From assembly GCF_000002425.4 (NCBI RefSeq), contig NC_037262.1:9713667-9777666 (forward strand): a stretch of DNA of 64,000 bases. The letters run 5' to 3'. The translations under genes were made by a program, and so were the position numbers. The notes under the pieces were generated by a model. It saw nothing but the letters and a program-made list of their open reading frames with translations, was not told the DNA's origin and searched no databases. Shown here piece by piece: positions 24,049 through 34,599 of the stretch; positions within the stretch are counted from its first letter, which is position 1, and the number at the start of each line of letters is the position of its first letter. Origin of the DNA: Physcomitrium patens. Its lineage: Eukaryota; Streptophyta; Bryopsida; Funariales; Funariaceae.

Positions 24049-25018
24049 AATAGCATGATTGTATATTTGGTTTGTATCGAATAGGCTTGCCTCTGGCCCG
24101 CTGTGTTTTTTTTGGGAATTGTGCAGTTGTGGGATTGTGTTTTGGTATGGTTTGGGATGTACTTTTATTCTTTGTTGGTGGATGTCGTGTATGACTTTTT
24201 TCTACATTTGATACCTTTGCATGTTTATTTTTAGTAGTAGTACATTATATTTCTTGATTTTTTGTAATATGTATTTGTGTTGAATGTTTGATCAAGTGCT
24301 TCACTAGATCTTTTTATTCAGTTTTTGTTTTTTTTGCATCTTTGGAATTAACGTCCATTGTTTAGTGTAACTCAAGTCTGATAATTTTCATTGTACCATA
24401 TGCCAGTTTTGTTGTTTATTGTAATCAAAGAATTCTCGTCACTATGTGTAACCTAGAGTTTATGACGCATCAATGTGACTTGAATTTATTTTTGTATGTG
24501 ACACATGATTGTATTGAAGGTTCAACCTTTATTGTGTTTTGTGGCTTCAGTTTTTTTTTCTACCTTATGGATGTACAATTTTTCTTAGTAGATATGAGCT
24601 TTTGGTTGTATTGTATTGGTTTTACTGTGCGTGTAGTTAGAGTATTAAGTTTTGTTTTTACTGTCTTATTGTGGATTTCTAAACTATGTAGTATTTGGTG
24701 TGGTATGAGGGCATTCTAACTTTATTAAATTTGACTATTCACCTTTGAAGAAAGATGTTATTCTAACATCCTATATATATATCTATTTCTTAGGATAGTA
24801 TCGTTTCAAATTATAGAAGTAAATATCAATAAGAATGTTATTTTTATAATTTTACATGTTCAAAGTTGTGGATAAAAATCAACTATAATGTTAAAAACAA
24901 CAAAGTTAATATGTACAAAAGTACTTATTAAGTTATATTATTTTAATATTATTAAAAAGGATAATTTTAAAATGACTTACTATGATTGTAATGATGGTTT
25001 TTAGAGATGATTTAGTTT
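24049..25018. other. T-rich flank of the 14-3-3 island, no gene assigned
   Basis: Down to about 24720 the T/G-rich sequence resembles that just left of the copia element, so it is probably the displaced continuation of the 14-3-3 downstream region. The 91-codon plus ORF at 24444-24719 is hydrophobic and T-driven, with no recognisable family. After 24720 the sequence is plain AT-rich. Confidence 0.45.
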
Positions 25019-25729
25019 TCTAATAATGGGTATAATAAGGTAGATAAATTGAATATATGAGTGGAATATTTTAATATTTTTCATTAAAAAATGTAATATT
25101 GTGTAATTAATAAACTTTATGATGANNNNNNNNNNNNNNNNNNNNNNNNNNNNNNNNNNNNNNNNNNNNNNNNNNNNNNNNNNNNNNNNNNNNNNNNNNN
25201 NNNNNNNNNNNNNNNNNNNNNNNNNNNNNNNNNNNNNNNNNNNNNNNNNNNNNNNNNNNNNNNNNNNNNNNNNNNNNNNNNNNNNNNNNNNNNNNNNNNN
25301 NNNNNNNNNNNNNNNNNNNNNNNNNNNNNNNNNNNNNNNNNNNNNNNNNNNNNNNNNNNNNNNNNNNNNNNNNNNNNNNNNNNNNNNNNNNNNNNNNNNN
25401 NNNNNNNNNNNNNNNNNNNNNNNNNNNNNNNNNNNNNNNNNNNNNNNNNNNNNNNNNNNNNNNNNNNNNNNNNNNNNNNNNNNNNNNNNNNNNNNNNNNN
25501 NNNNNNNNNNNNNNNNNNNNNNNNNNNNNNNNNNNNNNNNNNNNNNNNNNNNNNNNNNNNNNNNNNNNNNNNNNNNNNNNNNNNNNNNNNNNNNNNNNNN
25601 NNNNNNNNNNNNNNNNNNNNNNNNNNNNNNNNNNNNNNNTCTAATAATGGGTATAATAAGGTAGATAAATTGAATATATGAGTGGAATATTTTAATATTT
25701 TTCATTAAAAAATGTAATATTGTGTAATT
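25019..25729. other. Assembly gap (514 N) flanked by a direct duplicate
   Basis: Bases 25126-25639 are N. The roughly 90 bases starting TCTAATAATGGGTATAATAAGG at 25019 recur immediately after the gap at 25640 and appear identical to GTGTAATT. Reported long ORFs through the gap are artefacts. Confidence 0.95.
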
Positions 25730-25742
25730 TATATAAACTTTT

Positions 25743-28740
25743 ATTGTATTGTAATTTTTAAAATTTTGGCATTACATTAGAAGTTTGGTATAACTGTATT
25801 AGATACATCAATTAGTTTTTTCTACAGTTTTCAAAAAGGTGGAACAATATGGCAATGGATTCATCAATAATTTTATTGAGTAGAATGAAGTATCATGCAA
25901 TAATGAAAAAGTAAGATATCTTAAACAAAAAATTATAGATGATGATTTAGGGTATGATTATGAAAATATTTTACTTCCATATTATTTATGGAAGTAAAAT
26001 ATGAAGTTACAATAATTATTGTATTGGTAGAGAGAACTATTAAAATGCTTTTCTTTAATTTGAGCCAAATGTCGAATTATTTTTATTTAATTAACACATA
26101 TATTGCTATAAAATTTGATATAATAAAATTTATTTTTGCTAAAACTTTTATGAATTGTTCCAAAAAAAATAATAAATAAATAAATTTAAATTATAAGTAT
26201 TTGAATTTAAATATACATAAAATGATATTCTTAATTTGATTTTATGTATGCAAACATCATTTGTTCAAATGTATTTGAATGTATCATTATTTAACATTAA
26301 CAGAGGATGTGGGTGCCATGTAATAGATAGAAATTATAGTGGCATTAGCACTATCTTAAATTTAGCATCACATGAGTTTTAAAACTTTCTTTTTATAATC
26401 CAATTACTTATATATAATTATATAACATATGATATGTGTTTCTATTAATTTTTAAGATTTTAATCATGCAAATAATTATATAGTTTATATTCCTAAAAAT
26501 AAGAGCATCATTTATATTATATTTTGGACACTATAAATCTAATTAATGCATTTATAATTTATTACATTGGATTAAGAATATTTGATAAATCAATAACAAA
26601 TATATTGTCTAATCTATTGTACTTTCAAATAAGGATCATTTTTATCAAGTATAATAATAATATTAGAATAAATTTTTTGACATTAAATTAAAAATATCAA
26701 AAAATTAATTATGTAAATATATTAAAACATCACTAGCTCCCATAAAATTCATTTTTAATTTGAATTCCAAATCGTCTAATAAACATAATAAGATATACAC
26801 TAGTCAATCTTAGTATACAAGAAATGCTTATATTATGCCTAACTAACAAATTCTTCCAATAGAATCTTTGTTTGATACAATAAAATTATATTTAATTGTA
26901 CATTTTAATATCAAATGTTACATTCACAATGATAATAGACAAATTTGTGTCAATTATTACAGTCCAAATTTGTACATGTTTGTTGGTAAATATTCTTCCA
27001 CAAAATCTAAAGTAAGGATCTAAAGTAAATTTAATGATCACGATTAAAAAAACACAAAATAAAAATTATGATCACTTTTTTAGTTCTTTAAATTTTAAAT
27101 ATTTTATTATTAATAAAATATTTTATTTATTTAATATATTTGAAGATATATTCATTGACTTATATAACATATTATAGAAAATTATCTTTAAATTAAAAAA
27201 AAATAGTCCAAAAATATGTCAAAATTACTTTTTGAGTTTTTTGCTAATAGATTCTAAAATATTTTATAATCAAGAAATTAATTAATTTAAAATTATAAAA
27301 ATATTTTTTTCTTATAACAGAGATACAATTTCAACTGAAATTTAATGCTATGTTCTAATATAGTTGAATAACTAATGGAAATAAAATACATTTAAAAATT
27401 AAAATTGAGCCTTGTGGACATGTTATCTTATACATCTTTAACTTGATAACCTAAAGCTTTAGATCTAATCTTTTAAGTATGATCTACTTTTAAAATATAA
27501 TTTAGGAACATAATTAATTATATCTATCATATTTGAGAAAATGCACTTCATCAAGTAGACTTAATATGAACTAATAACTAATATAATCTATTAGATAATA
27601 TTATTACATAATTTGTAAATATTGGTACATATTTGATGTCAATAAGCATATATGAGAGTTATTGAGCAAACTTGTAAATGCATCAACAGATATTTTTTCT
27701 TTAATTAAAATATCTATTTATTCTAAAGACTAATTATAAGTAAAAATAGAGAATTGGTATAAAACATAAAAGAAAAAAATAAAAAAATAAAAAAATAATT
27801 TTGCATACATTTAAAATATTTTTGTAGATGTTTTAACATGATAAAATAATAATATTCAATAAATTCATGCTAAAAACTAATATTTTTAAAATTCCCAATT
27901 AAAATAATTGAGGTTTCTACAATATTTATTATGTTTAAATTCTTAAAAAAACATTCATTTCTTTAAAAAATCAATAATAAATAATATATTTGGTGCTATG
28001 ATTTGAAAAGGGATTTTTGGTGCTTGGTGATATTGTTGATGTTTAAAAAGATTTTGAATAGTTCTTGGAATATTTTATTTAAAAATAATCATTAAAAATT
28101 CTACAATGATCAAATAACAAGTTAGTATTTTTATCTAAATATAAATTATTATTGATAGCTTATAAAATCTATTAAGCACCTTCTACAAGATTGTAAATTA
28201 AAATGATTCACAAAAAATATTTTTTTGATTTAGGAATTTAGTAATATGTGAATTAAATTAAAATCTGACTATTGCTTGAAAAGTTCATGTTTAAAACATT
28301 ACATAATTTTATTGATACTTTTAATTTTTATATCAATAGAAGTTGGTAGAAGTTTATAAAAATAGATTAGATAGATAATAACTTAGTAAAGAAAGATTCT
28401 AAAATATTTTAGACATACATCAAATCTACATATAAACCATATAATTACAACACCTTTTTTTATAATTTTTATATTTCTAAAAAAACGAATGTAATAGTAT
28501 TACCTAAGTACAATACTTTAATTTTGAATAGTTCATAAGTTTTGTTAAAATATTAATGATAAAATTTATATAAGTTTATTTATAATTCAATAAATATTTA
28601 TATAAAAATTTACAAAAAAAATCAAGTTTGAAATTATAATGAATTAAAATAGCTTTTGTCAAAGATAAAAGATATTAGAGAGTTTTGAATAGACACAAGA
28701 ATAAAAGAGTGCTATTAACAATAGTAAAGATGATTGAAAT
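25743..28740. other. AT-rich intergenic DNA, no gene seen
   Basis: About 3 kb of very AT-rich sequence on both strands with no protein family, no tRNA-like arms, and no LTR pair that I can detect. Confidence 0.6.
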
Positions 28741-28744
28741 ATTA

Positions 28745-28746
<2 letters not shown>

Positions 28747-28789
<43 letters not shown>
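28747..28789. repeat. (TA)n microsatellite
   Basis: Pure TA run of about 43 bases. Confidence 0.95.
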
Positions 28790-28792
<3 letters not shown>

Positions 28793-29112
28793 TTAATAAG
28801 GATATAACTTAAAAGTATTTTTAGAAAAAAAAGCTTGTAAATTGAAAATTGAAATAGAAAATAGGAAAAAAGAATTATTGTACAAGAAAAAGAAAAAAAG
28901 AAAAAACACATAGACAACATGTCAACATTTGTACAAATCTAGAGACATGATGCCCCTTGCCACATGTCTCAACAAAAAGCATCACATGACCACAAAGGCG
29001 GTGCCAATTACCAAAGAAGAAATCACCCAACCAAGATATTGCAATAATTTATTTTCTCACCAACTTTGCCCCCCTCCCCCTCCCCGTCCCCACATGCACT
29101 ACCATCCACATA

Positions 29113-29664
29113 TGACAAGGACAAAGACTCAATGAGGGAAAATATACACCAAAAGGCTATCTCGATATAATAAGTCAAAATATAAACAAGTAGGTATATT
29201 AAAAAGAAACTGTAATGGCTATTGCCACAAGACAAGAAACTAAAGACTCTTGAACCTAGACTAGAAGCAAGAAAGGAGTTGACAAGAGTGAAGAAGCCTT
29301 CACTCTTGTCTCTATATATACTATCTAACTAGGGGCTACGTGGCGACGTTCTATAGGACCTCCAATATGTGTTGACTTTGTAGGACACATGCCTTGACTT
29401 ACAAGGCAAGTTTTTCTACGTGTGGGCCACATAGTTAGCTTGATCTCCAAGCTAACAACATGTGTGGCACATGGCCAACTTGTTGACCACGTTTCTAATC
29501 CAAAAAGTCAATTAAAGATACCTATGAAGTCAAAGCAGCGTCTAGAAAGTTTCTAGGAAGCTTCTATATTAAATATTATAGAATTAACTTACTTTTATCT
29601 ACTTTTACTTACTTCTACCTATTTCTATATGTAATTATTAGCTTATATGATTATGGCCGTGAGA
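29113..29664 (-). repeat. 3' LTR of the young gypsy element
   Basis: Plus-strand TGACAAGGACAAAG ... GGCCGTGAGA, aligned without gaps to 34043-34594. A TATATATA promoter motif sits near 29318. Adjacent inside is the purine-poor CCCCCCCTTC, the complement of a polypurine tract, at 29667-29677. Confidence 0.93.
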
Positions 29665-29706
29665 TTACCCCCCCCTTCTAGAGACGAGTTCCACGAGGAG
29701 CTGTCA

Positions 29707-30378
29707 TCATATGTTGACGAAATCTATGATGCGACGAAGTAGCCATACCTTATCACCCATGTTGAGTTGTGGTTGCTCCTTACGATATAGATCTGCGTTT
29801 ATCTTTTGTCGTTCTTGAGCTTCCTTCAATTGTGTCTTCATTATTGCATGTAACTCTGACAACCGATTTGCCATATCTTCTGCTGTAGGATTATCAACTT
29901 TTAAAAAATCAAAAGTATCAAGTCGTGGATGATAGCCATAATTGGCAAAGAAAGGTGTTTGTTGTATGGAAGAATGTACCGTATTATTATAAGCAAACTC
30001 TATCAATGGCAGAAGGGTTGTCCAATCATCTTATTGATAGTTGATAGTACACCTTAAATACTGCTCCAAGACTTGGTTTACGCGCTCTGTTTGTCCATCA
30101 GTTTGAGGATGGAAAGCCGAAGATAGCTTTATGTCCACTTTTAACATCTTGAAAAGGGTCCTCCAGAATCTTGACACAAATTGAGTTCCCATATCTGATA
30201 TGATATCTTTAGGTAATCCATGATAGCGATAGATATTATCAATGAAAAGCTTAGCTGTTTCTTCACCTGTGATAGATTTTGTACATGGCACAAAATGTGC
30301 CATTTTGGTGAAACGATCTACTATCACAAATATAGAATCATAAGATCTTGAGCTTGGAAGATCTGTGATGAAATCCAT
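29707..30378 (-). pseudogene. Integrase core, stop-interrupted and C-terminally deleted
   Basis: Same-frame segments 30378-30031 and 30006-29707 with a TAA between. The first carries MDFITDLPSS (catalytic Asp), IISDMGTQFVSRFW (second Asp, Met where Arg is usual) and SSAFHPQTDGQTERVN (catalytic Glu). The second carries IEFAYNNTVHSSIQQTPF and GDKVWLLRR, then leaves the family sequence after about 29735 and stops. The CDKLDY segment and chromodomain found in the relatives are missing here, which points to an internal deletion next to the 3' LTR. Confidence 0.85.
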
Positions 30379-30501
30379 AGAAACAGAAGACCATGGTTGT
30401 TCTGGTATAGGTAATGGCTGAAGAAGTCCGTAAAGTCGATGACGAGGAATTTTTGATCTTGAACAAATATCACATGATTGTACAAAGTCTTTGACTGACT
30501 T

Positions 30502-30792
30502 CTACATTTGTGGCCACCAAAAATCTCTTGATATGAGTTCCAAAGTCTTATTATATCCAAAGTGCCCTGCTGTTGGAAAGTCATGACGTGCTTGAAGAAC
30601 ACGTAAACGTGCTTCTCTTTCTGGAATATATAGGCGTCCTTCAAAATATAATAGATTATTCTTGAACTCGAACTTAGAAGGATCATGAGACTTGGAAGAA
30701 TTATTCTCGATATCATAAACAAGAGGGTCTGAGGACATACTGGACTGGATTTGCTTGAGAAAAGTTGAATCAACAGTCAATGTTGATTTCAT
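30502..30792 (-). pseudogene. Integrase HHCC zinc-finger region
   Basis: In frame with the polyprotein to its right (TGA at 30798-30796) and with the integrase core to its left (TAG after FWWPQM). It carries LYIPEREARLRVLQARHDFPTAGHFGYNKTLELI with the two His of the HHCC finger; the two Cys follow the stop in the SCDIC block (about 30470-30485). Confidence 0.8.
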
Positions 30793-30795
30793 TGC

Positions 30796-32820
30796 TCAGA
30801 GATGAAATTGCTCCGGTTTCAAGAGGACCGTTCTTTGTTGCTCAAAAGCTGCATCTCCTTCTTTTGGTGCAAAATAAGAACGTCTAGATAGGGCATCAGA
30901 CAAACCTTGTTGTTTTCCTGGCCGATAAGTGATAATGAACTCGAATCTTGACAAAGACATACTCCAACGAGCTTGACGACGATTCAACACGCGTGCTGAC
31001 ATGAAATACTCGAGGTTCTTGTGATCTGTATACACAGTGACTGGACTAGAAGCACCTTCTAGATAATGATGCCATTCTTGAAAGGAATCCACGATCGCAA
31101 GAAGTTCTTTATCGTCGATCTCATAATTGATCTCGGCTGCTGAGAATTTTCTTGAATGAAAAGCTATCGGATGAAGTTTGTCATCTGTTCCCATTTGTGA
31201 TAAAACTGCACCCAAGGCAAAATCTGATGCATCTGTTTCCATAAAAAATGCCTTAGAAAAGTCAACACGATATAAGACTGGTGCAGAGACAAACGATGTC
31301 TTCAAGGCTTCAAATGCTGCTTCCGCTTCTTGATTCCATTGGAATTTATCTTTACTAGTCAAGCGTGTAAGTGGAGCTGCAACTCGTGAAAAATCTTTGA
31401 TGAAGATCCGATAGTAATTGGCAAATCTCAAGAAACATTGGACATCTCTTACTGTCCTTGGAATCTTCCAATCCATGATTATTTGGACTTTCTTAGAATC
31501 CATCATGAGACCATCATTTGAAATGATGTATCCTAAAAAGTCAACTTGAGTAGTGTGAAATACACACTTTTCCATCTTGGCGTAGAATCCTGCATCTCTA
31601 AGTTTTTGTAATACTTGACGAACATGTATTTCATGTTCTTCGACGTTCTTAGAATAGATCAGGATATCGTCTAGATAGCAGACGACAAAATTATCTAAGA
31701 ATTCATGAAATACATCATTCATGAGATGTTGAAAAGCAGCTGGTGCATTCGTGAGTCCAAAAGGCATGACATTATATTCGAAATGTCCATACCTGGTTCG
31801 AAACGCAGTCTTCCATTCATCTCCTTCTTTGATCCGTACTAGATTATATGCTCTTCTTAGATCTATTTTTGTATAGATCTTAGCTTGATTCAACTGGTCA
31901 AGGAGTCCTGATATCAAAGGTAATGGATACCTGTTCTTGATTGTGATCTTGTTGAGTCCTCGATAATCAACACACATTCGTAAAGATCCATCTTTTTTCT
32001 TTACGAATAGAATTGGAGCTCCTGCTGGAGATTTTGAATGGCGTATAAAATTCTTCGCTAAATTCTCGTCAATATATATCTTGAGTTCAGCCATCTCATC
32101 TTGCGATAAACTGTAAATTGGTCCAAATGGTGGCTGAGTTCCTTCCTTGAGGTCGATTGAACAATCATATGGACGATGCTCAGGAAGAATATCTACATTC
32201 TTTTTCTCAAAAACGTCTTGATACTCCTGATATTGACTTGGAATGCCAATTGAAGTCTTTACGTTTTCAGAAATAGGTGCAGCATAAATAGCAAAAGTTG
32301 ATCCTTCTTTTGCTGCGTGTATAAATGCTTTTGCACCTATCAGTACGGGTTTTACTATACTAGACTTATAATTTTTTACTTGGTTGGTAGAACTATTAAT
32401 AACGCTTTGGGAAAAGTCAAGTTTACGTGAATTCCAATCTATTCGAGGATTATATTTTTCTAGCCAGGATAAACCTAAAATAACTGGATTGGACGGGGAT
32501 TTAATTATGTTAAAAGCTATGTAGCTATCATGACCGTCTATTGTTACATTTATAGGATGAGTTTCATGAGTGACATCTCCAGAAGACAAGGGACGACCAT
32601 CTATGACTTCTACATGTACTGGTTTAGGTTTCTGTACAAAGGATATTTTATGGCTTTTAACAAATTGTTCATCTAAAAAACATGCTGAGGCTTCCGAATC
32701 TAATAAAGCAGAGGCTTTGTAATTCTTAGGTCCTAAATATAAGTCTATTATAAAACAAGGAGAGGGTTCTGAGGAGAGGATAAGACCTTCATTAGGAATT
32801 GTACAAGGTTCCAGCTGCAC
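30796..32820 (-). CDS. Gypsy protease-reverse transcriptase-RNase H polyprotein
   Basis: The longest open frame in the window, 674 codons. Domains by residue: aspartic protease about 20-130 (LLDSEASACFLD, where DSE replaces the usual DSG/DTG); reverse transcriptase about 220-440 with FVKKKDGSLRMCVDYRGLNK, DLRRAYNLVRI, YNVMPFGLTNAPAAF and catalytic CYLDDILIYSKN near 381; RNase H about 500-640 with METDASDFALGAVLSQ near 531 and VYTDHKNLEYF near 595. It would copy element RNA into DNA. The listed start is a GTG; the same frame continues upstream, so pol probably enters by fusion or frameshift from gag. A TGA at 30796 cuts off integrase. Apart from protease Gly-to-Glu the catalytic residues look intact, so reverse transcriptase might still fold. 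Confidence 0.88.
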   Translation of the reverse strand: MQLEPCTIPNEGLILSSEPSPCFIIDLYLGPKNYKASALLDSEASACFLDEQFVKSHKISFVQKPKPVHVEVIDGRPLSSGDVTHETHPINVTIDGHDSYIAFNIIKSPSNPVILGLSWLEKYNPRIDWNSRKLDFSQSVINSSTNQVKNYKSSIVKPVLIGAKAFIHAAKEGSTFAIYAAPISENVKTSIGIPSQYQEYQDVFEKKNVDILPEHRPYDCSIDLKEGTQPPFGPIYSLSQDEMAELKIYIDENLAKNFIRHSKSPAGAPILFVKKKDGSLRMCVDYRGLNKITIKNRYPLPLISGLLDQLNQAKIYTKIDLRRAYNLVRIKEGDEWKTAFRTRYGHFEYNVMPFGLTNAPAAFQHLMNDVFHEFLDNFVVCYLDDILIYSKNVEEHEIHVRQVLQKLRDAGFYAKMEKCVFHTTQVDFLGYIISNDGLMMDSKKVQIIMDWKIPRTVRDVQCFLRFANYYRIFIKDFSRVAAPLTRLTSKDKFQWNQEAEAAFEALKTSFVSAPVLYRVDFSKAFFMETDASDFALGAVLSQMGTDDKLHPIAFHSRKFSAAEINYEIDDKELLAIVDSFQEWHHYLEGASSPVTVYTDHKNLEYFMSARVLNRRQARWSMSLSRFEFIITYRPGKQQGLSDALSRRSYFAPKEGDAAFEQQRTVLLKPEQFHL

Positions 32821-32900
32821 GGTCCCTATTGTAGTTGGACGAATCCGTTTTCCGACATGTTGTCTTCTTTGACCGTCGTACCCCTCATTTTATAGTTGCG

Positions 32901-33869
32901 TCATTTCTTTGGATAATGTTGAGCAGTGTGCTTAGGTTCTCCGCAATATAAACATAATCCTTCTTGATGACGACGAATCTTTTCTTGCTCAGTTAGGGAT
33001 TTAAAATGTACCGCGTCAATTTGCATGTCTTCTACTTCTGAATGTACGTTTGGCAAAGATGTTGATGTTGCCATTGAGTAATAACGTTGAGGTTCCCGTG
33101 AATGATTCTCGAATCGAAATTCGAAAAGTCGATTATCACATTTTACAGCAAAATCGATTACTTGACTCAAAGTTTGAGGATCAGGTAAGTTGAGCATCAA
33201 TTTCTTTACTTCGTATTGCAATCCATAAAGAAATTGACTGATGAGTGCAACATCATCCCACTTGAAGTCAATTGCAAGTTGTCAAAATTGTGAAGCATAT
33301 ACTGTTACTGAGCGATTTTTTTGTCGCAAAATTCGGATCTTATTTGTTGCAACACGAGTTGCATCGTGTTCACCATACATAGATCGAAACTCCGCCAAAA
33401 AAGCTTCCAAATTGTCCAATATTAGTTTTCGTTGTTCAAGAAAAGACAAAAACTACGATAATGCAGAACTAGAAAGTAGAGTGCCAATAAACCTGACTTG
33501 TGATCCTGGAGTTGGATAGCTTTGCGGTTGAAGTTCAATTGCCAATTGTACTTGATTGATGAACCCTCGAAACTTTGATCTCGTACCATCAAATTTCTCA
33601 GGTAAGGTAATTCTTGGTTCTCTAGTACTTATAGGGTGTTGTACAATTGGAGAAGGAACGTGATTTGTTGTAGATGTTGAAGCAGCTCCGATCATCTCTA
33701 TATCTCCACTTTCTGCTATTCTTGTTCTTTCCTGTGTTGGTGAATTGAGTTGATGCATCGCAAGCATTAACTCCCTCATTTGCTCTTGCATTTGTGCCAT
33801 TGTACTCTTCATTTCAACAAGCTCTGCCATAATGACACTAAGAAGAAAAATTTGTTTGATATTGCTCAA
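32901..33869 (-). pseudogene. Gypsy Gag, interrupted by two in-frame stops
   Basis: One frame from about 33830 (Met of MAELVEMKSTMAQ) to 32901, broken by TAG at 33455-33453 and TGA near 33282. It holds the capsid blocks PEKFDGTRSKFRGFINQV and YGLQYEVKKLMLNLPDP. The zinc knuckle CLYCGEPKHTAQHYPKK lacks its fourth ligand (Tyr for Cys). The gag frame and pol frame differ, and the shift falls between 32901 and 32820. Confidence 0.82.
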
Positions 33870-34042
33870 GACAAAAGAAAAGAAAGACTTGATAATAAAG
33901 AAGATATTAAGAACAATATCAGTTTAGAAGTGGGTAATCCGCAAACTTCTAATACGCTTATGTCTTATTAAGAGAAAGGGGTAATCCACTCTTACTCAAG
34001 AAAAAACAAAGCTCTGATATTGTAAGTGTACTCTTGTCAATC

Positions 34043-34594
34043 TGTCAAGGACAAAGACTCGATGAGGGAAAATATACACCAAAAGGCTATCTCGATATAA
34101 TAAGTCAAAATATAAACAAGTACGTATATTAAAAAGAAACTGTAATGGCTATTGCCACAAGACAAGAAACTAAAGACTCTTGAACCTGGACTAGAAGCAA
34201 GAAAGGAGTTGACAAGAGTGAAGAAGCCTTCACTCTTGTCTCTATATATACTATCTAACTAGGGGCTACGTGGCGACGTTCTATAGGACCTCTAATATGT
34301 GTTGACTTTGTAGGACACATGCCTTGACTTACAAGGTAAGTTTTTCTACGTGTGGGCCACATAGTTAGCTTGATCTTCAAGCTAACAACATGTGTGGCAC
34401 ATGGCCAACTTGTTGACCACGTTTCTAATCCAAAAAGTCAATTAAAGACACCTATGAAGTCAAAGCAGCGTCTAGGAAGTTTTTAGGAAGCTTCTATATT
34501 AAATATTATAGAATTAACTTACTTTTATCTACTTTTACTTACTTCTACCTATTTCTATATGTAATTATTAGCTTACATGATTATGGCCGTGACA
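34043..34594 (-). repeat. 5' LTR of the young gypsy element
   Basis: TGTCAAGG ... GCCGTGACA, with TG...CA ends intact. A TATATATA motif near 34242-34250 would drive minus-strand transcription. About 21 bases inside the LTR end the minus strand reads ATATCAGAGC, a partial match to the initiator-tRNA-Met primer site; the usual distance is 0-5 bases, so the primer site remains doubtful. Confidence 0.93.
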
Positions 34595-34599
34595 ACATA

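Larger units (their letters stand above)
29113..34594 (-). mobile_element. Young Ty3/gypsy retrotransposon with intact ends
   Basis: The 5.48 kb element is bounded by 552-bp LTRs (29113-29664 and 34043-34594) and a perfect 5-bp target duplication ACATA (29108-29112 and 34595-34599). The order on the minus strand is gag, protease, reverse transcriptase, RNase H, integrase (Ty3 order). LTRs differ at 12 of 552 positions by my hand alignment, so insertion is fairly recent. Yet gag has two stops, pol at least three, and the integrase tail with chromodomain is deleted, so it is non-autonomous. Relatives lie at 37085-42484 and 6816-12497. Confidence 0.95.

Noticed and set aside
25001-25705. Long ORFs on both strands across the N gap
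   Set aside because: They consist of unknown residues from 514 N; there is no coding evidence.
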